NCBI GenBank assembly: GCA_049297375.1
Contig: JBAQUF010000051.1
Span: 1 to 20,988, forward strand
DNA length: 20,988 bases
Reading direction: 5' to 3'
From: JAAZNV01 sp049297375
Lineage (GTDB): Bacteria > Patescibacteriota > WWE3 > UBA101185 > UBA10185
Shown: one piece after another, positions 14,547-20,176 of the stretch
How the letters are laid out: each line of letters starts with the position of its first letter
How positions within the stretch are numbered: position 1 is the first letter of the stretch
The notes under the pieces: generated by a model
Told to the model about the DNA's origin: nothing
The model's database searches: none
The model's input: only the letters and a program-made list of their open reading frames with translations
Program-made: the position numbers and the translations under genes

Positions 14547-15008
14547 TTATTGGGAGTAATCTCCGATGGTACCATTAATGAGTTTAACCATATCTCTTAC
14601 CTTCATAATAACTGATGCTGTTCTTGAACCACAGTTGAAGGATGCTCTTTCATTTTCTAATATACTTCTGTCTATATAAGTAGGAATATCGAGTAGATTA
14701 CCAAAGGGAGGAACAGCACCTACTTGAAGACTCCATCTTTCTAGAATTCTATTAGGAAATTCTAACTCAAGCTCTTCATTTATAATTTTAGACAATTTTC
14801 CTAAGTCAGCTTTTTTGTGTGCCGGGACAACAACCATAACATTGTTACCAGTAACTTTACCTCTTAAAATCAGCGCTTTTGCACCTTCTTCTAGTCTTGT
14901 TCCTCGTATAGCCGCCGATTCAGCACTTGTTTTAGTTTCAGCATGTTCTAAATAAGTATATTCAGTGCTATTTGTTTTGAGTAGATTAAGTAAAGATTCT
15001 TTTATCAT
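14547..15008 (-). CDS. YbaK/ProX-type aminoacyl-tRNA deacylase
   Basis: Trans-editing domain that removes wrong amino acids (Ala or Cys) from tRNA-Pro in known members. The 153-residue protein follows the family pattern: an N-terminal helix, EHAETKTSAESAAIRG, AKALILRGK with the conserved Lys, VMVVVPAHKKADL, VGAVPPFGN and YIDRSIL, then FNCGSRTASVIMK. The gene starts 22 bases after the 3' end of tRNA-Pro(GGG), with no separate promoter or SD seen, so it is probably transcribed together with that tRNA. The pairing supports a Pro-tRNA editing role. Which amino acid it removes cannot be told. Confidence 0.85.
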   Translation of the reverse strand: MIKESLLNLLKTNSTEYTYLEHAETKTSAESAAIRGTRLEEGAKALILRGKVTGNNVMVVVPAHKKADLGKLSKIINEELELEFPNRILERWSLQVGAVPPFGNLLDIPTYIDRSILENERASFNCGSRTASVIMKVRDMVKLINGTIGDYSQ

Positions 15009-15030
15009 ACTTACTTGTTTTTATCTAAAT

Positions 15031-15106
15031 TGGTCGGGGTAGGCGGACTCGAACCGCCGGCCTCACGCACCCCATGCGTGCGCGCTACCAACTGCGCCAT
15101 ACCCCG
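15031..15106 (-). tRNA. tRNA-Pro(GGG), CCA encoded
   Basis: Full cloverleaf on the minus strand: acceptor CGGGGTA/TACCCCG, D arm GCGC/GCGC, anticodon stem CACGC/GCGTG with loop ATGGGGT (anticodon GGG at 15073-15071), five-base variable loop, T arm GGCGG/CCGCC with TTCGAGT, discriminator A73, then an encoded CCA (15033-15031). C1-G72 and A73 are the bacterial proline identity elements, and an A32-U38 loop pair is typical for this isoacceptor. It reads CCC and CCU. The ybaK-type gene follows directly. Confidence 0.96.
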
Positions 15107-15116
15107 ATATTCATGT

Positions 15117-15125
15117 ATTCTATCA
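15117..15125 (-). promoter_or_regulatory. Promoter of tRNA-Pro and ybaK-like gene
   Basis: Minus-strand TGATAGAAT, an extended -10. Start near 15110 gives a 3-4 base tRNA leader, leaving little for RNase P to cut. Confidence 0.55.
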
Positions 15126-15139
15126 TCTTTAGAAGTGCT

Positions 15140-16531
15140 TTATGATATTTGATTTACTATAGTGTAAACACTAAAAAATCCGTAAAAACAAAAAGCAAGA
15201 ATCATTACCATAATTCTAAAGAAACTAGGTCTAATTTCTCTTTCTAAAGATGATAAATTTAACCATAGAGTAAGTCCCACATGAACAAACATAGTAAAAG
15301 CATTAAGAACTGCACTAATTATTATTAATTGAAGAGGTTGTCTAAATCCTAAGGATAAAATTATTATTCCTGCTAATATTTGAGCCCAAAGTACTATGTA
15401 ATAAACATTTCTAATATTCTTTTCACTAAGCTTGTTTGAGGATAAGATAATGTTTTCTGAAATTATCCTGCTTGTAGCATCAAATACACCAAGTTGGGTT
15501 CCAAACAATGTAATTGCAACAACAATCATAAAGAAAGCCCCTATAATAGGGGATGCCATCTGACTTATCCTTGAACTTTCCACCATTAAAAATTCAATAT
15601 CTTGTTTATCTCCAACTTGACCGTGAATAGTTACAAATGCCAATAGTCCAAGTATTGATATGGTTACAGCTCCTGTTATCCAAAAGATTAAAGCATGTTC
15701 TTTATTTATTACTCTCCACCATTCTTTAAATGTTTTAACATTTTCTTCTGTTGTTTCAAATTTACTTCCTGTAATGCTAATATCTTCTTGTGTTTTTCCA
15801 TGAAGAAGACCTTTTATCTTTCCTGTATATTTTCCCATTCCATAACCTTTTTCTCTTATATAACTTGATTGAGCTAAGTTTAAGTTGCCTCCTGCTCCTG
15901 CGTAAGCTAGTGCCCCTAAAAATGATGCAATTGGGATTCCTATCGGTAAAAACCGGTAGCCATCTCCCATTCCAATAGACCCTCTTGCTAGTGCTGTCCA
16001 ATGATTGTACTTAGCTAAGTAAAGTGTTAAAAGAACTAAAAAAGAAACTCCAATTATAGTTACCCACTTTTGAAAGTGCTCTACTGTCTTGTATAGCACA
16101 GATCCAAAGGAGAGAATTAACCCTACAAAGATTAAAAGTGCTATAGAAATTATGTGTATATTTGATAGTTCAAATAAATTACTAATTATTGTTGCAGAAG
16201 CAGTAGCTGTTCCTGGCCATATCCAAGGAATAAAGGTAGAAAGAATAAACCATATTGGGAGTTTCTTTAGTTTTCTTGCAAAACCAACGAATACACTTTC
16301 TCCTCTAGCTAAGGCATATCTTTCTATTTCCATATTCATAAAGAATTGAAATGTTACTCCAAGTATTGCTCCCCATATTATTCCCATTCCGAATTTAGAC
16401 ACTAAATTAGGCCATAAAATTAATTCTCCAGTGCCAAGTCCAAGGCCTAGAATAATAAAGCTAGGTCCTATTAATTTAGAGAAGGGAAGTGGTTTTGGAA
16501 GCTCCTTTGTTTCAAGAGGTTTTAATATCAT
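15140..16531 (-). CDS. Nramp-superfamily transporter lacking the canonical metal motifs
   Basis: The 463-residue protein has about 11 membrane segments with the LeuT/Nramp arrangement. The TM1 stretch reads GLGLGTGELILWP where metal transporters have DPGN, and the TM6 region reads YAGAGGNLNLAQSSYI where they have MPH. These variants match an uncharacterised Nramp-related group often labelled as divalent metal transporter. The loss of Asp, Asn, Met and His that bind Mn2+ argues against Mn/Fe transport; E in TGEL may serve instead. A 60-residue charged loop (about 235-275) follows TM6. It is a single gene with a palindrome at the start codon, and runs toward the tRNA-Pro promoter. Confidence 0.82.
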   Translation of the reverse strand: MILKPLETKELPKPLPFSKLIGPSFIILGLGLGTGELILWPNLVSKFGMGIIWGAILGVTFQFFMNMEIERYALARGESVFVGFARKLKKLPIWFILSTFIPWIWPGTATASATIISNLFELSNIHIISIALLIFVGLILSFGSVLYKTVEHFQKWVTIIGVSFLVLLTLYLAKYNHWTALARGSIGMGDGYRFLPIGIPIASFLGALAYAGAGGNLNLAQSSYIREKGYGMGKYTGKIKGLLHGKTQEDISITGSKFETTEENVKTFKEWWRVINKEHALIFWITGAVTISILGLLAFVTIHGQVGDKQDIEFLMVESSRISQMASPIIGAFFMIVVAITLFGTQLGVFDATSRIISENIILSSNKLSEKNIRNVYYIVLWAQILAGIIILSLGFRQPLQLIIISAVLNAFTMFVHVGLTLWLNLSSLEREIRPSFFRIMVMILAFCFYGFFSVYTIVNQIS

Positions 16532-16544
16532 ATAACAATGTTAT
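16532..16544. repeat. 13-bp palindrome at the Nramp-like gene start
   Basis: ATAACAATGTTAT has perfect 6-bp arms around a central A. It lies directly next to the start codon and covers the proposed -10 box and start point, the place of a repressor operator. AT-rich chance is possible. Confidence 0.35.
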
Positions 16545-16546
16545 CA
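16538..16546 (-). promoter_or_regulatory. Promoter of the Nramp-like gene, leaderless
   Basis: Minus-strand TGATAACAT; its last base lies 7 bases before the ATG (16531), and no SD is present. The hexamer is weaker than others here. Confidence 0.4.
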
Positions 16547-16567
16547 GTTAAATAATATTGAAAAAAG

Positions 16568-16607
16568 AAGAAACAAAAATGGCGGTCTTTGTTTATCAAA
16601 AACCGCC
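16568..16607 (-). terminator. Rho-independent terminator of the 16615 gene
   Basis: Minus-strand hairpin of 11 bp with one mismatch: arms 16597-16607 and 16581-16591 (GGCGGT core), 5-nt loop, followed by ATTTTTGTTT. It lies just after the 110-residue gene. Confidence 0.75.
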
Positions 16608-16614
16608 TTAGTAC

Positions 16615-16947
16615 TTATTTGTATGGAATATTGAAAACCTTCACCACAAGTTTTTGTACAGGTGTTAAATCTTTTGTCTCCCGTTTGGTTTTTACCTCTT
16701 TACCATTTTCTTTGCACGATACATTTAGAATTTCTATTCTTTCTTCTTTCTCCAACTTCCTTAGAAAGTTCATGATTGTATTGTTTGTGTCATCATAGAA
16801 CTCTATATCTCTGTTTGGATCTGTGCAGGGGTTAAATTTAATATCCGTACCCAACTTCTTGGCTAAAGATAGCAACCTTTCTTCTGGAAGAGTCTCAAAA
16901 TCCTCCAAAGATATTTTAAGTAGCACCCTTCTCCATCTTTGAATCAT
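16615..16947 (-). CDS. Unknown soluble protein (110 aa)
   Basis: No family recognised. It starts with a basic amphipathic segment (MIQRWRRVLLK), continues with an acidic helix (ISLEDFETLPEERLLSLAKKLG), a charged central part with one Cys (FNPCTDP), a second helix (IMNFLRKLEKEERIEI) and a basic C-terminus. There is no signal peptide or membrane segment. The unit is unusually well defined: promoter TTGAAA-17-TATGAT, AAGGAGA SD 8 bases before ATG, and a hairpin terminator, so it is a real monocistronic gene. The basic ends could suit nucleic-acid or ribosome binding, which is speculation. Confidence 0.75.
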   Translation of the reverse strand: MIQRWRRVLLKISLEDFETLPEERLLSLAKKLGTDIKFNPCTDPNRDIEFYDDTNNTIMNFLRKLEKEERIEILNVSCKENGKEVKTKRETKDLTPVQKLVVKVFNIPYK

Positions 16948-16980
16948 TCTCTTCTTCTCCTTTCTTAATGTTTGGTTAGT

Positions 16981-17009
16981 ATCATATACTAAGTTACTTT
17001 AACTTTCAA
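16981..17009 (-). promoter_or_regulatory. Sigma70-type promoter of the 16615 gene
   Basis: Minus-strand TTGAAA (17009-17004), 17-bp spacer, TATGAT (16986-16981). Start near 16974 gives a leader of about 27 nt with SD AAGGAGA. Confidence 0.65.
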
Positions 17010-17012
17010 AGG

Positions 17013-17021
17013 TGTTATTAT
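17013..17021 (+). promoter_or_regulatory. Promoter of the 54-residue ORF, leaderless
   Basis: TGTTATTAT, extended -10, ending 7 bases before the ATG at 17028. It lies inside the spacer region divergent from the 16615 promoter. Confidence 0.5.
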
Positions 17022-17027
17022 TAATCT

Positions 17028-17192
17028 ATGGAGCCTCAAAATCCAGAACAAGTTATTGTAGCACCAGAGGAGAAAAAGGAAATTCAAGCTGAGAAATCTC
17101 CTGTTGCTGTAAGCTGGAAGAAGCCTCTAATCACCATGCTCCTTATTGGTGGATTAGCCTTAGGCTTAATGCTACTAGTAAAATATCTATAA
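17028..17192 (+). CDS. Small single-pass membrane protein (54 aa)
   Basis: No family recognised. The first 30 residues are hydrophilic and rich in Glu, Pro and Gln (MEPQNPEQVIVAPEEKKE), followed by a Trp-Lys-Lys boundary and one membrane helix (about 33-51, LITMLLIGGLALGLMLLV) ending near the C-terminus. This is a tail-anchored-like layout with the acidic part in the cytoplasm, judged from the positive residues before the helix. The leaderless promoter just upstream and an uninterrupted frame support a real gene. Its last 6 bases overlap the 3' end of the convergent methyltransferase gene. Confidence 0.65.
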   Translation: MEPQNPEQVIVAPEEKKEIQAEKSPVAVSWKKPLITMLLIGGLALGLMLLVKYL

Positions 17193-17828
17193 CTTCTTTA
17201 AGAAGGAAATATAGTAGATTTTTCTATTCTTTCCAAAGTGTAGTTTCTTTGCCCATGTTGTTTCTATTTCCTTAAGTTCCTTTTTGCTTAGCTCTTTGCA
17301 AATGCTGAGAGTGAGCTTGCATGATTCAAACAGTGGAATTATTGTATCTTGTATTAATCCATCTCCTATAACGGGGAGGTCTAATCTTTTTGTTTCTGAT
17401 GGTTCAAATTCAGGGGTATATCCAAAGATAATTTCCAATTTTCCATCCTTCTTTAACAATTTTGATAATTTAGATATGGTGTTTTTTGTTGGTTTAGCAA
17501 TACTTTCCAGCAATGTTCCCCACGGAAGAGTTATATGTATCTCATCTATAATTTCATCATCATTAATTGGAAAGTTTTCTATAGATCCTACAATAAAAAG
17601 AACATTGTTTATCTTCTTTCTTACTGCTCTTTTAGAATAAACCTGCAATTGTTTTTCAGAAGGATCTATTCCCATGTATAAAGTATTAGGGTTGTGTATT
17701 GAACTTTTGTATACAAATCTTCCATCTCCTGTACCAATATCTAATGCTATAGATGAGTATTTTTTGATTGTTTTTTGGAATTCTTCATAGCTTAATTCCT
17801 TTTGTTTGTTTCCAGCAATAAGTCTCAT
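17187..17828 (-). CDS. KamB/NpmA-like 16S rRNA (A1408) methyltransferase
   Basis: SAM-dependent methyltransferase of 213 residues. Motif I is ALDIGTGDGRFVY (28-40), followed by GIDPSEKQL (53-61), and the family-specific DEIHITLPWGTLL with W103 and TTWAKKLHFG with W192. In NpmA two tryptophans at nearly the same positions (W107, W197, from memory) clamp A1408 of the 16S rRNA; methylating N1 of this base gives resistance to kanamycin- and apramycin-type aminoglycosides. Presence of both Trp and the WAK-L--G ending makes this family more likely than a generic methyltransferase. Whether it acts on A1408 in this organism is untested. It is a single leaderless gene; no transfer signs were seen. Confidence 0.82.
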   Translation of the reverse strand: MRLIAGNKQKELSYEEFQKTIKKYSSIALDIGTGDGRFVYKSSIHNPNTLYMGIDPSEKQLQVYSKRAVRKKINNVLFIVGSIENFPINDDEIIDEIHITLPWGTLLESIAKPTKNTISKLSKLLKKDGKLEIIFGYTPEFEPSETKRLDLPVIGDGLIQDTIIPLFESCKLTLSICKELSKKELKEIETTWAKKLHFGKNRKIYYISFLKKL

Positions 17829-17834
17829 GGCGCA

Positions 17835-17843
17835 ATAATATCA
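17835..17843 (-). promoter_or_regulatory. Promoter of the rRNA methyltransferase gene, leaderless
   Basis: Minus-strand TGATATTAT, an extended -10 whose last base is 7 bases before the ATG at 17828. Confidence 0.55.
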
Positions 17844-17873
17844 TATAAAATACCTTGATTAATTTGCTTTTTA

Positions 17874-17882
17874 TGTCAAAAT
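17874..17882 (+). promoter_or_regulatory. Possible promoter of the 27-residue ORF
   Basis: TGTCAAAAT within a stretch almost identical to the mltG promoter (TTTTATG, two variable bases, AAAATATCTTC). A TTGATT lies 16 bp upstream at 17855-17860. The first -10 base is C, so it is weak. Confidence 0.4.
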
Positions 17883-17891
17883 ATCTTCACT

Positions 17892-17975
17892 ATGCCAAGA
17901 AGAAAAAAGAAGAATCTTAAACAAATGAATAAAAAGATAAAAAGAACTAAGAAAAAGATGCACAGAGTTAGTTAA
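17892..17975 (+). CDS. Tiny highly basic peptide (27 aa)
   Basis: The ORF encodes a 27-residue peptide of which more than half is Lys or Arg (start MPRRKKKNLKQM, end KKKMHRVS). No family recognised; size and charge recall the smallest ribosomal or nucleic-acid binding proteins such as Thx or COX24-domain proteins, but I see no diagnostic match. Support for being real is the promoter-like sequence shared with mltG and the placement in a gap between two minus-strand genes. It overlaps the uppS 3' end by 4 bases. It could be chance in a lysine-codon-rich AT-rich gap. Confidence 0.4.
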   Translation: MPRRKKKNLKQMNKKIKRTKKKMHRVS

Positions 17976-18673
17976 TTTCCACCAAATCTTCTTTCCCTTT
18001 GTGAAAAGTCTCTAATAGCCTCCTCAAGTTGCTTTGGTCCAAAATCCGGGAAGTATGTATCTGTAAAGTACAACTCTGCATAAGCACATTGCCACGACAT
18101 AAATCCACTTAATCTCTTTTCTCCTCCTGTTCTAATAATTAAATCTATTTGTGGTAATGATGCTGTATCTAAATTCTTTTCTATATTTTCTGGTGTAATT
18201 TCTTCTCCTTTTTCTTTTATCTTTTCCATAACTCTTAACATTTCATCATGTCCGCCATAATCAATGCCCATTGCTACTGTAAAATCATTAAAGTCTTTAG
18301 TAGAATCTTCAACATCTTCAATAACAGCTTTTGTCCTTTCAGGTATCCTATCTTTTCTCCCGATATGTATGAATTTAGTTTTCTTTTCTTGGCATTTCTT
18401 TTTGTATCTGCCAGCAAGCTCTTCAATTAAAGAAAAAAGATATTTAACTTCTTGTTTAGATCTTTTCCAATTCTCAGTAGAAAAAGCCCATCCTGTAAAA
18501 CATAAAACTCCAAGTTCCTTTGCTTTTTCTGCAAGCTTCTCAAAATTATCTGCTCCTTTTCTATGTCCTTCAAGAGATGGAAACCCCTTTTCTCTGGCCC
18601 ATCTTCTATTTCCATCCATAATTATTGCAACATGCTTTGGAATACTAGAAATGTTTTTAATATCACTTAACAT
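17972..18673 (-). CDS. uppS: Undecaprenyl diphosphate synthase
   Basis: cis-Prenyltransferase that makes the C55 lipid carrier for peptidoglycan and glycan building. Motifs: HVAIIMDGNRRWA with catalytic D20, GHRKGAD, FSTENWKRS, and the C-terminal DLIIRTGGEKRLSGF, WQCAYAELYF and FPDF. The usual RTSGE reads RTGGE. Length of 233 residues is normal. It has a leaderless-type promoter and stands alone; its product feeds the GT2 glycosyltransferase and the wall-making system to which MltG belongs. Confidence 0.95.
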   Translation of the reverse strand: MLSDIKNISSIPKHVAIIMDGNRRWAREKGFPSLEGHRKGADNFEKLAEKAKELGVLCFTGWAFSTENWKRSKQEVKYLFSLIEELAGRYKKKCQEKKTKFIHIGRKDRIPERTKAVIEDVEDSTKDFNDFTVAMGIDYGGHDEMLRVMEKIKEKGEEITPENIEKNLDTASLPQIDLIIRTGGEKRLSGFMSWQCAYAELYFTDTYFPDFGPKQLEEAIRDFSQRERRFGGN

Positions 18674-18682
18674 AAGAGCTTA

Positions 18683-18691
18683 ATTATACCA
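18683..18691 (-). promoter_or_regulatory. uppS promoter, extended -10
   Basis: Minus-strand TGGTATAAT, a perfect extended -10, 9 bases before the ATG at 18673; leader is at most about 3 nt and no SD is seen. Confidence 0.6.
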
Positions 18692-18712
18692 AAAGGGGCT
18701 TATAAGATGATA

Positions 18713-19276
18713 CTAGTCATGAAAATCTGATGCTGATATCCACTCAGGATTTGGAAGATCCTTATAGTTTGCATTTGGAACGAATTCGGCTCTTCCATTT
18801 TTGTTGACTAAAAAATACCCCATACCACCGAGCTTTTCTATTTGACTGTAGTCTTGAGGAGTGTGTCCGTCTTTCCAGTTATCAAGAGTAACCAAAGGTT
18901 CCGAGCCAATATTAGACCATGAATGTCCCCACTCAACTGATATGTCTATTTCATCACCTGGCATGAATTCTATAAAATATATCTTTTCAATATTTTCTGG
19001 ACTCCAGTCATCATCAATAAGCTTTCTTTTCTGCATCAACAGTATCCCTTGTCCAGAAAGAAGCTTGTATTTTTCCATCGAATTACTGTTTGTGTGATAA
19101 TGTCCAAAAGTCTTAGGGAACTCTCCATCGTAATTCCTGGGTGATATTACAGTCATGTTTTCCCATGTCTTTGATATATTAGAAAACACCCAATACACTG
19201 GATCAGAACTAGAAAGGTCTTTATTTAATAACACTGAAGACATTTCACTTAATGTACGTGTAGATTTGAGTAGCAT
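18713..19276 (-). CDS. Cupin-type glucose-6-phosphate isomerase
   Basis: Converts glucose-6-phosphate and fructose-6-phosphate with a metal-bound cupin barrel; unrelated to the common PGI fold. Visible: FPKTFGHYHT (H59, H61), E68, and EWGHSWSN (H118), which match the metal ligands of the archaeal enzyme in spacing for the first three (HxH then Glu seven later). Other family marks are LLSGQGILLMQ, FMPGDEIDI, DYSQIEKLGGMGYFLV and VPNANY. The 187-residue length is typical. The form is common in Euryarchaeota and also found in CPR and some other bacteria, so it may be an old transfer. It has its own leaderless promoter. Confidence 0.88.
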   Translation of the reverse strand: MLLKSTRTLSEMSSVLLNKDLSSSDPVYWVFSNISKTWENMTVISPRNYDGEFPKTFGHYHTNSNSMEKYKLLSGQGILLMQKRKLIDDDWSPENIEKIYFIEFMPGDEIDISVEWGHSWSNIGSEPLVTLDNWKDGHTPQDYSQIEKLGGMGYFLVNKNGRAEFVPNANYKDLPNPEWISASDFHD

Positions 19277-19282
19277 ATGTAA

Positions 19283-19288
19283 AGTATA
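19283..19288 (-). promoter_or_regulatory. Promoter of the GPI gene, leaderless
   Basis: Minus-strand TATACT, last base 7 bases before the ATG at 19276. There is no TGn extension and no clear -35. Confidence 0.45.
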
Positions 19289-19328
19289 TTAGCTTTTTCT
19301 AAATTTTAGAAGCTTTGTTTATTTCAGC

Positions 19329-20033
19329 TTAATATTTAACAAGAATATTAATCTTAGCGTCTTTCTGTATTGATTCAAACCAGCCTTGAAACTCAGTACT
19401 AAGCTTTTGTTGAGAAAGCTGTTGTTTAACTAATGTTTTAACATCATCCATGTTTGTTCCTTCCGGAAAAGATGATGCATTTTCATCCATATACTTTTGA
19501 ACTTCTTCATCAGTTACAGATAATTTATCAGATAACATTTCTTCTATCATCTTTTGAAGCTCAATATTTTTAACAAGCTCTTTTCTGGTTGTTCCTTGTG
19601 AAACTAGTATTTCATCTAAACTTTGACCTTGATCTTTTAAACTTTCTTCTATACTTGCTATTTCACTATCAACATCTTCCTTGCTGATTTTAACCCCCTT
19701 CTTTTTAGCTTCTTGTCTTATTAGTTCTTCTGTAACTATTGAATCTAGTGTTGTAAGACCGTTATTTTTTTCTAGTTCTCTTATCACTCTTAACCTAGAT
19801 ACGGGCTTTCCATTAATAGTTGCAGCTACAAAGAGGCTTTTAAGAACGAATCCAAATATAAAGGCTATAAATACGGCTATAATTCCAATTGAGAAAAGTT
19901 TGTTTTCTTTAAACCACTTCTTTAAGTTTATATTTTTTAGAGAAGATTTAACTTTCTTGCAAAAATTACACTTGGGTAGTTTATTATCGGACTTTTTGAA
20001 AAGACCTTTGATTTTATTTAATATTTTCTTCAT
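19329..20033 (-). CDS. SurA-N-like membrane-anchored chaperone without PPIase domain
   Basis: The 234-residue protein has a very basic cytoplasmic N-terminus with a CxxC pair (C22, C25), one membrane helix at about 47-70, and an external helical SurA/PrsA-type N-terminal domain: VAATINGKPVSRLRVIREL, LDSIVTEELIRQEAKKKGVKIS, VDSEI, and LSVTDEEVQKYMDEN, ending with a C-terminal helix and the strand KINILVKY. The parvulin-type isomerase domain that sits between these parts in SurA is absent, so it is likely a holdase for exported proteins. It may work beside the DsbA-like protein. Single gene with a strong extended -10. Confidence 0.82.
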   Translation of the reverse strand: MKKILNKIKGLFKKSDNKLPKCNFCKKVKSSLKNINLKKWFKENKLFSIGIIAVFIAFIFGFVLKSLFVAATINGKPVSRLRVIRELEKNNGLTTLDSIVTEELIRQEAKKKGVKISKEDVDSEIASIEESLKDQGQSLDEILVSQGTTRKELVKNIELQKMIEEMLSDKLSVTDEEVQKYMDENASSFPEGTNMDDVKTLVKQQLSQQKLSTEFQGWFESIQKDAKINILVKY

Positions 20034-20039
20034 GGGAAA

Positions 20040-20048
20040 AGTATATCA
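20040..20048 (-). promoter_or_regulatory. Promoter of the SurA-like gene, leaderless
   Basis: Minus-strand TGATATACT, extended -10 whose last base lies 7 bases before the ATG at 20033. Confidence 0.55.
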
Positions 20049-20140
20049 TAAACACTGGGTTTAAGGCTTTGTTTTCTAGTTTAAGTTGTTACTATCTACT
20101 AAGTACTTGATGGTGGATAACAAGAGTCAAATAACTTGGT

Positions 20141-20170
20141 TTGACAGCAAATAATTATTAGAACTATACT
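20141..20170 (+). promoter_or_regulatory. Consensus promoter of the 20177 gene, leaderless
   Basis: TTGACA (20141-20146), 18-bp spacer, TATACT (20165-20170), 7 bases before the ATG. This is the best -35/-10 pair in the window. Confidence 0.7.
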
Positions 20171-20176
20171 GCAGGT

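Noticed and set aside
17284..17640. 118-residue plus-strand ORF opposite the rRNA methyltransferase
   Set aside because: Shadow of a well-supported gene; the composition is that of a reverse complement of coding sequence.
18264..18683. 139-residue plus-strand ORF opposite uppS
   Set aside because: Lies antisense to a clear uppS, with no promoter, ribosome site or recognisable protein pattern.
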